Below, in pieces: positions 1-11,853 of a stretch of DNA of 64,000 bases. Below the pieces are notes generated by a model. It worked only from the letters and a program-made list of their open reading frames with translations, had not been told where the DNA came from and ran no database searches. This DNA comes from Cryptomeria japonica (lineage: Eukaryota; Streptophyta; Pinopsida; Cupressales; Cupressaceae). Location: the NCBI RefSeq assembly GCF_030272615.1, contig NC_081411.1:39421140-39485139 (forward strand), read 5' to 3'. Every line of letters starts with the position of its first letter. Positions within the stretch are counted from its first letter, which is position 1. The position numbers were made by a program, and so were the translations under genes.

Positions 1-762
1 TTCAGATATGTGGGAATCCAGTTCTGCATCAGTGAACCAAGCACATAGAGATTCATATGCATTACATTCAAGAGTTGATTCATGGACAAATCATTGACTT
101 AGTTTTCTGCCAGTCTTCAAAGCAGGTTGCTTAAACATCTTCACCAAACCCTTTATTGAGAGAAAGTTCCTTCATCTACGAGCTCTTCTTGTCGTGCGAT
201 CTACATCAGCAACAACATCATCCTTTGGAGGAGCTTTCTAGTCTTCTTCTCTTTTTCTCTCTTTTGGAGGATAGTTATTTCCCATAGGGTTTTCTATCTT
301 ACTTTTCTTTTTGAGAGATTGCATTGTACACAAGTAGCTCACCAGGCTAGTAGTTGGGACCCATTTCTTATTGTACTCACCTAAGCTATGCTTAAGGGAT
401 GGTGCTAGTGTACTTCATATTCCACCTAGGTGTCCACATAGGCTTTTAAGCCTAGCTAGGTACCTTGACACATTTTCTTATGAGGTGTCCAGGTTGTTGA
501 GAGGTTGTGAGTGGTCAAATATCATTTGACACATCTCCCTTATTTGAGAGGTTGTGAGTGGTCAAATATCATTTGACACATCTCCCTTATTTCCTTGGCA
601 TTTTTGCCACCACTCCAATTCTTCCCTCCTCTCGTGGTTGCACTTAGACCTATATATACACAACTCATTTACATTATTCAGTGTGAGATTTCCATTACCT
701 TTTGTTCTTGCATTCTACCTCTTCGTTTACCGACTTTTTGAAAGAATAAAGAAGATGTTATA
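1..762. other. unassigned sequence with a 47-bp tandem duplication
   Basis: No gene is recognised here. A 47-bp unit beginning ttgagaggttgtgagtgg occurs twice in tandem at 497-543 and 544-590. A TATA-like run (ctatatata) lies near 650. The mix of pyrimidine-rich stretches, TATA-like sequence and a sharp change at 763 resembles the end of an old LTR. No partner LTR, primer-binding site or target duplication is visible in the window, so no element is called. Confidence 0.4.
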
Positions 763-1040
763 GGTACTTGACATTTACTTACCAACTCAACGTCTCTATC
801 ACCAGTTTAAATGTTAATCAACCCTTTGTGTAACTCAAAATTTAGTTGCCAACTATGCATACCACACTAGAATGGAAAGCAAGGAAATATAGAGTGCTGG
901 CCTATCATTCTCACGTCACAATATTCGCATCCACACCAAAGAAAAGTTTTTGTCTCTAGACATTGTCGATTAAGGGGAATAAAGGTTTCCGTCTTTACAC
1001 TTTAGTTTTCAACATCTGTTTCACTGCCGACATCAAGGTT
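763..1040 (+). repeat. dispersed repeat, copy 1 (pair with 60142-60412)
   Basis: About 280 bp that recurs in the same orientation at 60142-60412. Shared blocks include the cttgacatttact start, tatgcataccacac, and the cacatcacaatattc and tccacac stretch. The copies diverge by substitutions and small indels, and similarity ends abruptly after the block near 1040. It looks like part of an old repeat family, possibly an LTR or leader fragment. No coding capacity is visible. Confidence 0.6.
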
Positions 1041-1209
1041 AATAACTCCATCTCAAATGGCAATTAAAATGTTGATTGGCACTCCTTTGCTAATTGGTAA
1101 CACATTCATTATTGCCGATCCGAAGTTAACAATGTATAAGGCTGATCAAGGTAAACAAAGCCATCGCTAAGTTCGTACATTTTGGAAACCACCTTCGTAC
1201 TAACGATAG

Positions 1210-1990
1210 GCGAGTTAATGACTACCTCTCCATCAACGTTTCAATGAGATGCCATCTTGTGAAATGTAATTATTGGAGGTTATGCGCTAGTGGGTTTATG
1301 AAAATAGTTTAAAATTTTTTCAAGAAAATGAAATTGGTAAGCGTAAAGCTGAATTCTACAACCTTTGCCCAGATCATCTCTATCTACACGAATATAAAAG
1401 AGCATTGAGACAGCTTATGGACACCACCAAGTCATAAAAGCAATCGAGATTTGGGTCAGATATTGATATTGGAATGCTTTGGCATGCAAGATATGAAGCA
1501 TAGATGAGGTGGAGGAATTGTTTGAAGGCAATGATCCCATAACATTTTTTTATGATTGTTTGACATACACAATATTGATTTATTGATACTTGAGAAGTAC
1601 TTTAGTGTAAGTTAACAAGCTTATTCAAAGCACCGAAATAGAGAGAAATTAAATGTGCATAGGTGTTGAGTACAACTTTAACAAGTTACTGATTTAGGCT
1701 GTGAAGTGCCACTAAATTGTTGTTGGTGAAAGAGGTAATTATTGTAACTACCCAGAATATGCGTAGAATGAGTTTGTTTAGAAGAATGTAACCGCAAATT
1801 TGATTCCAACAACTTCAATGCAAATTCCATGGCTGGCAAGTATGCTAAATGTGGATGCATTTACAAAGCATGTGAACAGTTTATCAGAATAATGTGCAAG
1901 CATGGACCACATGCTAATTGTTTGACAAGATACCTCTAATATATGTAATCTCACATAATACAATTATCGCAAGTTGCCAAGACAAAGTAT
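1210..1990 (+). pseudogene. pentatricopeptide repeat (PPR) protein pseudogene
   Basis: Translation in shifting frames gives recognisable pieces of plant PLS-class PPR motifs. A FNEMPS segment lies near 1240, followed by IIGGYA near 1270 and VKLNSTTFAQIIS near 1345-1385, which matches the usual VKPN..TF..IL block. NSMAGKYAKCGCI is at about 1825-1865 and LFDKIP..YVISHNTIIA at about 1918-1970. In the family these are RNA-binding repeats of organellar RNA-processing factors. Stops and frameshifts separate the blocks and no full repeat is intact, so this is a dead copy. A 77-codon open stretch at 2066-2299 follows, but it could not be tied to the PPR C-terminal E or DYW domains. Confidence 0.72.
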
Positions 1991-2283
1991 GAGCATATAT
2001 CAAAAGTGTGAAGGATAAGAGAAGCGACTATAATGTGGTAGTCAAGATTGCCAAAGTAGAATTACATGCGAAACGTGGAAGTTTACACTGTTTGGGAAAT
2101 TGAATTTTTACTGAGCCTGAATACACCTCCTGTTCACCTACCTATCAGGAGCAGGTACAGGCTGGAAGATTGTTTGCAGGCATTGGGATCTCAATCTTCA
2201 GTTGTCCCTTACATACAGCAGCAACAGCCATTTTTTGACAGTGAATTAAACGAGGTGGGTAGTTTCGAAATTGAAATTTTGTT

Positions 2284-2755
2284 AAAAAAATTGATGTAAA
2301 ATTATACTCTACTAGATATGTTCCAAGTTGACAAAATCATTGAGGAAAAATTACGATATATCAGTGAAGTGCTTCAAAGTTCATATATTTTCACTTTTCA
2401 TATCGGTCACATTTCTATGGATGAGGACATGACCAGTACAATTATGAAATGTGTCTCACAATAAAGAATATGATTTTTATTTCTAGGTTTGAAAATTACT
2501 TTTTCTAACCCTTTGAAAAAAAATTGATGTAGAATTATACTCTACTAGATATGTTTCAAGTTGACAAAATCATTGAAGAAAAAAAAAAGATATATAGATG
2601 AAGTGCTTCAAAGTCCATATATTTTCACTTTTCATATTGGTCACTTTTTTTTTATAGATGAGGATATGACTAGTACAATTGTGAAATATGTCTCACAATA
2701 AAAAATTGTGATATCTTTTATTTCTAGGTTTGAAAATTACATTTTCTGACCATTT
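2284..2755. repeat. 233-bp tandem duplication
   Basis: Two adjacent copies, 2284-2516 and 2517-2755, each begin with a short A-run followed by ttgatgtaraattatactc. They share long blocks such as ctactagatatgtt and gacaaaatcattga. They differ by scattered substitutions and small indels, including longer A and T runs in copy 2. No coding sequence is recognised. Confidence 0.85.
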
Positions 2756-3399
2756 GAATTTATATTTCGGATTAATGAGTGTCTATTTTTACAAAGACGC
2801 CAAGTCAATGATTTTTAGTCGTGATTGAAGATAATAAATCCTTACATAGATTATCTTATACTATTTTTTTTTTTCAATAAAAGTGTATTATTCCACTAAA
2901 CTTTTTTATTAATATTTTTTATTTTTTACATAGGATTCAAAGAGCATACCAGAGGAAAGAACCCTCGGAAGAAAACCTCCGGTCACAACTCATAAAATAA
3001 ACCTATAGTATCTAACAGATCAATTTATACACCCCGCCTAAAACTGCATACAAAATGCGGTCACAACACATATAATGTCAGTTTTGCATAGAGTCCATAT
3101 GACAATTTGCCAAAAAAACCCATCGGATAATTTTCAAATGTAGACTCCATAGCTACTATCAATGGAAGAAGACAAAATTTTCAAAAGCCCTGTGCCAAAT
3201 CCCATGAAACAAAAATCTTCCTGCCAAAAAAGAAAGTATCAAAAAACCTTTGGAAAAACACTATTATATCAAATACCATGATCTCGAACTCTTCTCTAGA
3301 CAACGAACATGAATACTTGAAATGAAAGGGGAAAGCGTGAATAATTATCATCATAAAATTTTACATCGGCGTTACTCAAGAAAATCATATGACTATTGC

Positions 3400-3971
3400 T
3401 GCAAACCTTCCCATACCCTAGAAGGAATTTCCTCAAAACCCACCTCTTGCTGATTAGCATTGCTATCAATGGCTAAATTTGTCAAATAATCTGCAATCTT
3501 ATTAACTTCTCTGTAACAATGGGATAACAAGAAAGATTCAAACAATTCTAATTTTTATAAAATGGGATCAAGTATATACTGCAAATTCCAACAATTCGAT
3601 TTCTTTTCCATAACACATTGAATAATCACCATAGAATCACCTTCAATTATTAAGGCCTTAATTCCCAAAGAGATTGCCATATCCAATCCAAAAGACAAAG
3701 CATGAAATTTCGCATAATTTTTAGTTTTAAAACCAATAGAATGACACTTAGCTCAAATAAAATTTGCATTGTGATCATAAATTACCATGCCTACCCCAGC
3801 TGGCCCAGGGTTACCATGAGAGGCCCCATCAAAATTCAGTTTAAAGTGCCCTTGCAGAGGAGGTTTCCATCTAGCAGAGCATCTCTTACCTATTGCATCA
3901 TTCTTTTTCAAAATTGAACCATGAGAGGGTAATACTGACAGCAGCTTCCAAACTCTAGTAACTCTACTATC
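3400..3971 (-). pseudogene. LINE RNase H domain, degenerate
   Basis: Minus-strand translation continues the LINE ORF2 frame past the TAG. It shows the RNase H start FDGASHGNPGPAGVGMVI with the first catalytic Asp, an EGDS block with a later catalytic Asp, and a C-terminal block ending VWEGLQQ. The position usually held by the catalytic Glu (AEFHAL) reads AKFHAL, a G-to-A change that would abolish metal binding. Internal stops add to this, so the domain is inactive. Confidence 0.8.
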
Positions 3972-5185
3972 CTAGTGTGAAAAAGAAGTAAGATTTTCCA
4001 AATTCTTATAAATAAATGACAAAGCAACCTCAGAGATTGAAGACTCATTTTTTAATAGAACCTCAGACACAGGAGACCTTGTTTTTTTAAATATCCTGTT
4101 GTTTCTCTCTAGCCAAAAATTCCAAATCATAATAGATGGAGATATGATCCAAAGGCATGCATAAAAAGATGAGGCAAACATAAAGGGCCAAGATCTAAAA
4201 TGGGAAATGAGATCCTTACCAATAACAAAGGATATATTTAACTTCTCAAACAACCACTGCCAACATTCATAAGCATAATCACAATGGAGGAATAGGTGTG
4301 AAGAAGATTCCAAATTTTTGTTACAAAGGACACAAGGGAAAACAACAGTAATACCAAGCCTGTCTAGTCTCATACCTGTAAGGGCTCTATCCTGAACTGC
4401 CAACCAAGCAAAGGCTCCAGCTTTGGGAAGACAATCTGAATGCCAAAACAACTTATAAGGCCAAGAAGATAAATCTTTAGCAACCATAAGAGAGTTGTAA
4501 CCATCTTTAACAATGTACTTACCACAAATATTCTTTGTCCAAATAAGTTCATCCTCAGAATCAGAAAGAAATACAATTCTATCCCCCAAAATCTTTTCAA
4601 AATATAATTTCATTCTTTGATCAACATCTAAGAAATGAATCGACTTCCATCTAGCTAGCTTAAGGGGTCCACTAGTCACAATTTCAAAATAATCTGCTAC
4701 AAAAACACCCCAAAGGGAGGAAAGAACAGTGATCAGAGGAGACCATTGCCTAATATTCACCAAAGGTGTGTTTCCATTCCATACTTCATCCCAGAGTTTG
4801 ACCTTTCTACCATTATGAACAATCCATGAGAGATGAGGCAAAATAACTGATCTACTTTTACAAAGGAAATTCCAAATAGCAGAACCTGAAGGCAAATTTG
4901 AGACTTTAAAAATGTACTCTCTCGGTCCATTATTTAAATATTTGGCAAACATAATTTGTGCCCATAAGGAGCTAGGCTTGTCATATAATTTCCAAACTAA
5001 CTTAGCACCTAAGGCTAAATTCTGATTCTCTAGACTCCGAATTCCTATTCCCCCAAGTTCCTTAGGCAAACATACCTTATCCGGTGCAACTAAAGGGAGT
5101 TTCTTTTTGCCATCTTTATTATTGTTCCAAAGAAAATCTCTAAGAGTATCTTGTAAAGTAACAATGGCTATTGATGGATACTGAT
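3972..5185 (-). pseudogene. LINE ORF2 C-terminal part: zf-RVT zinc-binding domain
   Basis: This stretch is open for 365 codons at 3972-5069 and homologous upstream to about 5185 (LRDFLWNN). It opens with the PKELGGIGIRSLE block typical of the post-RT region of plant LINEs. A zf-RVT domain follows at about residues 205-270 (FWHSDCLPKAGAFAWLA, then C-x2-C and an H-x3-H-C pattern in SSHLFLHCDYA). In the family this domain follows the reverse transcriptase and is thought to bind nucleic acid. The frame closes with a TAG directly after TSFSH, where homologous sequence continues into RNase H, so the stop looks like a CAG-to-TAG decay. Confidence 0.85.
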
Positions 5186-7265
5186 ATCATTAAATGATTT
5201 TTTTTTATGCTATTAGATGTGTGCAAGAGTTGTCCATTCTATTGATTCACTAGATATTGAAATGAGTTGAGGTTAGTATTTAAATTACAACTTTAAGGGT
5301 GGAAGTAAAACACTTTGAACTTCAAATTGACACATAATGATTAAGTGGAGAAAAATAAATAGATAACAAACTTAATTTTTTGAAGTCATTTGAACAATCA
5401 TAAAAAAATAACCTGAATTAGATTATCAAATTATAAAGAAACTTGAAATAAGAATAAGTAAAATTAAAGTTACATCCAATTTTCTAATATATCTATATAT
5501 ATAATAATAAATATGAATTAAATTATATATTCATTAATAAAAATAATAAAATTAAAAAAATAACTAACCAAAATAATTCTAAAATAGAAAAAAAAAGTAA
5601 AATTACAATTTTTACCCTTACAAATCTAAATATAGAACCTTGGATCTGATCACTTAGTAAATAATACAAAATATCTTTAGTAACAATCACTATGGGATCT
5701 TTTCTGTCTTTTAAGTACAAGTCTGGGTCATTTGCCATTTATTATGCCGAAGGCGTCTCTTACTATGGAATGCACAGGCTAAATTTTGCAAATCAATGGT
5801 TTACATTTACATAGAGGCATGCAAGATGATTCAAACATCTGCCATCGTTGATCGATTTTCGTCAAATTTAGTAGCGCTTTCCTCGGAAACTCTCATGGAA
5901 AATGGTGACATGACAACCATATTGATATTATTCAAGCACTCAAAGATCGTTGGCCTTTAACAGTTCGCTGACATGACAACTGTATGGTACTGACATGGCA
6001 ACCATATTTCAAGTACATCACCGCTGAGGTTTAAGCACCCATTAATGTTAATAATGTTAAAAAAGGATTTTTTCTTACCACTTGCTTTATGTGGTAGATC
6101 TCTCTATGATTTCTATGTCATATTTTTTACCTCTGGATTGCATTGATCGAAACACCCCACTTGCATAGGGTCGGGAAATAGTATGGTCTTCGATAATTAC
6201 AAAGGCTTATAGCCATGAGTATTGATTAGAACAAAACAAGTCTCTTGCACTATTTATTGTGCGAGTGAAATGGGGGTTAATTCGTTATTCTTTCATATTT
6301 TGTGTTGCACTGTCGCATTATTTTACTATGGAAAGGAAGGGAGATTGAGGGCGGCAGCTCAAACCTAAAATTTTGCTCTACATTCAAAATATAACCATGA
6401 CTACAGTATTTTGGTGCTAGAGTAGGGTAGATACAACACACTAGATTCAGATTTAGATTTCACTATACCCATTATATATTTATCTCGATCTCTGATTGGG
6501 TGAGAGGGTCAAGCATAGTTATGTAGTCAACCAAGACCAAAAAATGAGGAATTAAACATATTATTTGCAGCATGTTGGATAGGAACAACTCAAATCCACG
6601 TTTGCTAGGCTATTTTAATAATCTAATTTTAATTTAATGTTCACCGTTATTTATTCTTCCTTTATTAGGGTCTATTTTCACTTCAAAATATATGTACTTT
6701 ATTACGGTATATTTTCACTTTAAAATATATGTACAAAAATTAATTACATAAGACGAATTTTATAAAATTGTGATAATGTAGTTAAATGATTTTTATATGG
6801 TTTTAAAATTAAAAAAAAATTAAAACGAATTACAAATTAAATTATTTTGATATAATTATATTTATTATTTCATATAATATTTTATTTAATATAGATTATA
6901 TTATTTATGTATATTGTATAAAAACACATAACTAATAAATAATATACATTTTATGTATTGCAAATTAAATTGTATTATTGTATATAATATTATATAATGT
7001 AAATTATATAATTTATTTCTAAAATATATTATAAGTTTTATATTTTGATTGATTCAAAATAATTTCACTTGAGATAATTGGGTTTTTCATGATGATTTTT
7101 GACTTGAGTTTTATCATTGGTCACCTTTAAATATAATAAGCCTTCTATTAACAATATTATAGTTATATTTAATAACTGATATTATATTCTATACTTATTA
7201 TAGAATATATTACATATTAATAAATATAATTAGTATATAATATATTTTTAATATAGTAAAAAATA
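5186..7265. other. AT-rich sequence without recognisable genes
   Basis: The stretch contains long AT-only runs, especially 6640-7260 with many tata and aaatta words. The short open frames look like chance, including the hydrophobic frame at 5523-5738. Short phrases such as gacatgacaaccatat recur near 5905 and 5960. Nothing further is supported. Confidence 0.5.
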
Positions 7266-8600
7266 ATTTATATTGCTCTTAGACCTCCTCTCTCGCTCTT
7301 ACCATGTCTAGTTTTATCTTCTCATCTTTCCCTCTTCCTCTCTATCTACATCTCATTATCTCTCTCTTATTCGCTCCATCTCTCCATCTATCTTCCTCTC
7401 TCTCTATCTATGTATATCCCTCTCTTTACCTCTATATGTATTACTTCATATATCTTTATATTTCTGTCCCTTCATCTCCTCCTCTCATTGACTGCATCTT
7501 TCTATCTTTATTTAACCCTCTCCCTCTTTTTCTCTCCTTCTATCTCTCCCTCTTTATATATAAATATATCTCTCACCCCTCCATCTTTCCTAGTATTTAT
7601 CTCTTTGTGTCTCTCTATATCCCTCAAACTATATCTTACCACGTCTCCCTCTCCATCCCCCTCTATATATATTGGTCTATCTCTCCCTCTCCATCTCTAT
7701 ATATTAGGATATATCTTCGCTCTCTTTCTTCCCTCTTCCTTTCTACCCATCTCTCTCACTGCCCTCTCCTCTATATTTCCATTCTCTTCTCTACTCATCT
7801 CTCCCTCCCTTGCTCCATCCATATCCCCCTATTTATCTATTCATCTTTGCCCCTTTCTCCATTTCTCTTCTCATATATCTCCATATATCTCTTTATTTTC
7901 CCATATACCTCCATCTATCTCTTTCTCTTCCCATATATCTCTATCTTTCCCTCTTTCTCTATCCTTCTCTTTATCTCCCTCAATTGATCTATCTCCCTCT
8001 CCCTATCTATCTCTTGCTCCATCTCAATTTGTCTACCTCTACTCTTTATCTCTTTATCTATCTCCCTATCTCTATCCCCTCACTATCTCTCTCAATATCC
8101 TCTTATAAATACTTATATCTTACCTCTCTTCATCTCTCCCTCTCCCTTTGTATCTCTCACTCTTTCTCCTTATCTCCCCCTTGATATCTCTCTATCTTTA
8201 TCTCTCTTGCTCATATATGTACCTCTCTATCTATTTCTAACCTACTTCCTATCTCCCTCTATCTTCATCTTAACCCTAATGTCATATTTCCCATAATCTC
8301 TAAAAATGTCTCGCCATCTCTATCCATCCATCCTTGTCCTTCTTCCTATTTCTCTCACCTATATCTCTCTGCCTTTCTATCTCTATCTCTCCATATTTTT
8401 TCTTCCATGTATCCCTCTATCTCTATCTTCTTATCTACCCATCTCTCTCCACTCCTATATATCTCCCTCTCTCTATCATTCTTTCCCTCTCTCATAGTAT
8501 ATTTACCTCTTACATATCTATCTTTCCCTCTCCTCTCCTCTCTCTCTCTCGCTCTCTCTCTTTATTTCTCTCCTCTCCATATCCCTCTCCTTCAAAGATT
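7266..8600 (+). repeat. 1.3-kb polypyrimidine (CT-rich) low-complexity tract
   Basis: The plus strand is almost entirely C and T with occasional A, built from drifting tctctc, tatctc and ccctct words and no fixed period. It yields long Ser/Leu/Tyr/Ile/Pro-rich open frames in all three plus frames. These are consequences of composition rather than genes. The tract ends about 190 bp upstream of the TATA box of the dehydrogenase gene. Confidence 0.9.
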
Positions 8601-8790
8601 TTTTAAATGATACTTGTAAGTGGACTTCTCCATTGACCCCTTTATTGAACAAACAAAATCATTTTCTAAAGGGTCTGCTTATTGATCTCATGTAGTACAC
8701 AAATGAATGCAACTAATAGACCAAAAGTTGTCCTAATTAACCTTCTAACCCTCTTCGGTGTACACATTCACACCAAGGTGCAATTGCTAG

Positions 8791-8797
8791 TATATAT
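8791..8797 (+). promoter_or_regulatory. TATA box of the SDR gene
   Basis: TATATAT lies 61 bp upstream of the chosen ATG. This puts a start site roughly 30 bp downstream of the box, near 8820-8828, and leaves a 5' leader of about 30-40 nt. The ATG context (gaaccATGG) is a good plant initiation context. Confidence 0.6.
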
Positions 8798-8857
8798 CCC
8801 TGTCACAGCTGCATCTTCGAAGTTTTCAATTGAAAGATATTTTGTAACTCGAGAACC

Positions 8858-9814
8858 ATGGCTGCAGCTGCTGTACTGAAAAGGTAATTACATGTTTTTC
8901 TTTCCATTTTTGTTTTCAATCCTTTGGTTAAGCCTGTACTGGTATCTAGATTTCTTGTTCTGCAATACAATCATAGTTTATTTAGAATTCTCAGACAATT
9001 ACGAAGGGTGTTTATAAAATACAGACTGCAAGGCAAGGTTGCAGTAATCACAGGAGGATCAGGAGGACTTGGTGAAGCCACCGTAAGGCTGTTTGCCAAT
9101 CATGGAGCCAAAGTCATAATTGCTGACATTGCAGATGAAGCCGGTACAAAAGTGGTTGAAACCCTTTCTCCCTGGGCGACATATATCCACTGTGACGTGA
9201 CCAAAGAGCAAGATGTAAGCGCAGCTGTAGATTTAGCCATGGAAAAGCACGGAAAACTCGACATAATGTTTAATAACGCAGGGACCACCAACATCCAGAA
9301 GGGGACCGTGGCAGAGTATGATATGGATCAATTCGAGCGAGTGATGAATATAAATGTAAAAGGAGTAATACACGGCATGAAGCACGCAGCCCGTGTTATG
9401 ATCCCCAACAAAAAGGGTCGCATTATTTCTATAGCTAGTATAGCAGGTGTAATGGGAGGAGTGGCTACATACTCCTACACAGCCTCCAAACATGCAGTCA
9501 TTGGGCTGACTAAAAATGGTGCAGTCGAACTGGGGAAATATGGTATCAGAGTGAATTGTATTTCTCCTGCTGCTGTTGTCACAGATATGGTGATGAGGTA
9601 CCATGGAGAGACTCCTTCAGCAGAGGCAAAGGCCAAGCTGGAGGCCTCGTTAAACAGACGGGCCACATTAAAGGAGGCAACCCTTGAAACAGTGGATGTT
9701 GCAAAGGCTGCTCTATATCTGGCCAGCGAGGGATCCAAATACGTAAGCGGTAATAATATTGTGGTAGATGGAGGAATAACAATTGTAAACAACGACTGGG
9801 CACTGTACCGGTGA
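8858..9814 (+). CDS. short-chain dehydrogenase/reductase, two exons (SDR110C / ABA2-like)
   Basis: Exon 1 is 8858-8883, the intron 8884-8976 (GT-AG, 93 bp) and exon 2 8977-9814, giving 287 aa. Starting at 8858 gives a TATA box, good ATG context and an in-phase splice; the longer unspliced frame from 8924 would translate intron. Visible motifs are the cofactor loop TGGSGGLG (34-41), Asp59 at the end of beta-2 (suggesting NAD preference), CDVT (81-84), NNAG (108-111), Asn134, and catalytic Ser163 with YTASK (Tyr176, Lys180). Length and motifs match plant SDR110C enzymes such as xanthoxin dehydrogenase, secoisolariciresinol dehydrogenase and momilactone synthase-type proteins, which oxidise alcohols in hormone and specialised metabolism. 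The substrate cannot be told from sequence. The frame is intact with no missing key residue. Confidence 0.9.
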
Positions 9815-9823
9815 TCACTGGCA

Positions 9824-10355
9824 GACTCCTAAGTCAATTCCACATAAAAGAGAGTGTGGAAATACCATATAGTTGGATCTTTGATAAGATAACATTGTCA
9901 AATTTATTTTGTTTTATATGAATTAGTGCTACACTCTTTGGTATCTTTTGACAACTTGTTTGTGTTAGTAAGTATAATGGGACTTATTTTTCTAAAAGAT
10001 AAGAACAGAAGATTTGACTCTTTAGTCGATTCCACATAAAAGATAACATTGTCAAATTTATTTTGTTTTATATGAATTAGTGCTACACTCTTTGGAATCT
10101 TTTAACAACATGTTTGTGTTAGTAAGTATAATGGGACTTATTTTTCTAAAAGATAAGAACAGAAGATTTGACTCCTAAGTCAATTCCACATAAAAGATAG
10201 TGTGGAAATACCATGTAGTTGGATCTTTGATAAGATAACATTGTCCAAATTATTTTGTTTTATATGAATTAGTGCTACACTCTTTGGAATCTTTTGACAA
10301 CTTGTTTGTGTTAGTAAGTGTAATAGCACTTAATTTTAAGATAAGGATAGAAAAT
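9824..10355 (+). repeat. three tandem copies in the 3' region of the SDR gene
   Basis: Units start with gactcctaagtcaattcc (or its variant) at 9824, 10016 and 10170. Copies 1 and 3 are about 190 bp; copy 2 is 154 bp because it lacks an internal segment carrying ggaaataccat. The array begins 10 bp after the stop codon, so the transcript's 3' UTR or polyadenylation region probably lies inside it. Confidence 0.85.
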
Positions 10356-11224
10356 TTGATGTACAAGATCACAATCATGTCAGGTAAGCAATAAAGTATC
10401 AAGACACTTGATGAGCGTGTGTGCATGTAGACATGTGTCTTGGTAGTGCTTGTGAATTGAATATAGATTTTGTGTGATTATATTTATTTATTTTTTAAGT
10501 GATTTTAGTTTGATTTTTAATAATCTTAAAATGTCTATAAATATTTGTGAATCGATTAGATAGTGACTAATTTCTTCAATGATAAACTTAGGAGCGAAAA
10601 ATTCATATTTGAATGAAGTGAATTTTTTCAAATTGTGTGGCGTAGTCTATTTGATAAGTAAATGGCATTTTGGATTGGTTTGGATTATGGGGATGTATAC
10701 TGGCATTTGGTGTTATGAATTGGCATAAAAATATTACAAGTGTTCTAATATTATATGATAGATCTCACAATTTAGTAATAGAGATACTCAAATATATCTC
10801 GAATATAGAATGAACACTTGAGCTAGGGCACACCATATGATACTTCTTTTTGAAATGAGATTGTATAATGTTCCTACTTGTAATAGATTAGCTAGAAATG
10901 TGAAATAGGAAAAAAAATTAAAAAAATAGAAAAACATAAAAAATATTGTATTGCTTTAATGGAATCACATTACCAAATATTGCAAGATCCTTTGAGGGGG
11001 AAACCTCCTTTGACTAGTGCTTAATATAATATAATTGATGGATAATTCCTTCCATTGTGAAAACTTTTATTTATATTAATTCAACCTAGAGGGACAATTG
11101 CTTCACAAATATATGAGATAAACCAATTTATTAGAAGGTGTGACTTACAAAGTATATGTGTCTAATCTACTTTTATTAATAAAAGAGTAAAAAATTAGGA
11201 ATAAATTATTAGTGTTTAATGTCT
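10356..11224. other. intergenic sequence, nothing recognised
   Basis: AT-rich sequence with no open frame or family match that I can support. It lies between the dehydrogenase gene's 3' repeats and the C-terminal end of the Ty3/gypsy relic. It could hold that relic's 3' untranslated region and LTR, but no LTR partner was found. Confidence 0.4.
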
Positions 11225-11316
11225 TAGCCTCCCCTTCCCTTTAAAAATATTTATTCTCAAAGCTTGAGATGAGGAAGTAGTTGTTGTAGGTGGAAGAGTT
11301 GTTCCCATATTCCATC
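11225..11316 (-). pseudogene. Ty3/gypsy pol C-terminus (chromodomain end), relic piece 1
   Basis: Minus-strand translation gives a block around GIWEQLFHLQQLLPHLKLE, resembling the W-E-x..PHL-x-LEDK end of plant chromoviral integrases. It sits immediately left of the E2 target duplication (ccatc, 11312-11316) and would continue the relic found on the far side of E2 at 33551-34181. Short and degenerate. Confidence 0.55.
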
Positions 11317-11853
11317 TGTTGGAATCAAGGAACATGGAGAGGGGGTGTGAATCAGTGTTCTTTCGGTTATCAAATTTTCTAATTTAACTTTAAACCACTG
11401 GAAGCATAAGAATGAAACTAAAATGCAGAAACTCAAAATGACCAACCACAAAATCATGACACCAAGTTTTATACATGGAAACACAAATGGGAAAAACCAC
11501 GGTGGGATTTGAACCCACAATATTATTCCACTATGTCCAGTAGAAAAATAATATTACATGAGGGGAATGCCAATGCATTCAGGCACACTGCCTAGAGCTC
11601 ACTGTTCAATTACAATAAGGGCTAAAACCCCAGAAGGCTCACTACCTTACTAATCAATTATAGTGATGAAATACAAAGAAAGAAATCCAAAATAGCATCT
11701 AACAATGTCTGGATGAGTTTATCTTAAGTGCCAAATCTCTGCTCGGCAACTCTATGCTGTTTCTTATCTCAATCAACTACTGGATCAAGAATACACATGT
11801 GAAAATGCACTACAAAGGATTCTTGATCACCACTCGGCCGCATATCAATCATA
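11317..11853 (-). repeat. E2 left LTR, part 1
   Basis: Matches the first part of 32629-33550 and is interrupted exactly at TCATA, the duplicated target of E1. It carries the module gggaaaaaccacggtggg, shared by several LTRs in this window. Confidence 0.9.

Larger units (their letters stand above)
2864..5185 (-). mobile_element. 5'-truncated LINE (plant L1-type non-LTR retrotransposon), degenerate
   Basis: The minus-strand element ends at the left in an 11-nt T run at 2864-2874, which is a poly(A) tail on the minus strand. It is truncated upstream near 5185, so the endonuclease and most of the reverse transcriptase are missing. What remains is the C-terminal part of ORF2, with a zinc-binding domain and RNase H, plus a 3' untranslated region of roughly 500 bp. 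A convincing target-site duplication was not found, so the 5' limit is approximate. Confidence 0.85.

Noticed and set aside
2066-2299. 77-codon frame as a real small gene or PPR C-terminal domain
   Set aside because: No recognisable E or DYW residues, and no family match visible; it may be a chance frame next to the PPR pseudogene.
7304-8610. Several long plus-strand open frames (up to 232 codons) rich in Ser, Leu, Tyr and Pro
   Set aside because: They overlap in all three frames of a pyrimidine-only tract, with no start context, domains or codon structure. Composition explains them.
8924-8976. Alternative SDR start at the ATG at 8924
   Set aside because: This start lies inside a 93-bp GT-AG intron. 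The upstream ATG at 8858 has a TATA box, good context and a splice that keeps phase.
9100-9818. Antisense open frames opposite the SDR gene
   Set aside because: They are shadows of the strongly biased sense frame, with no motif or promoter.
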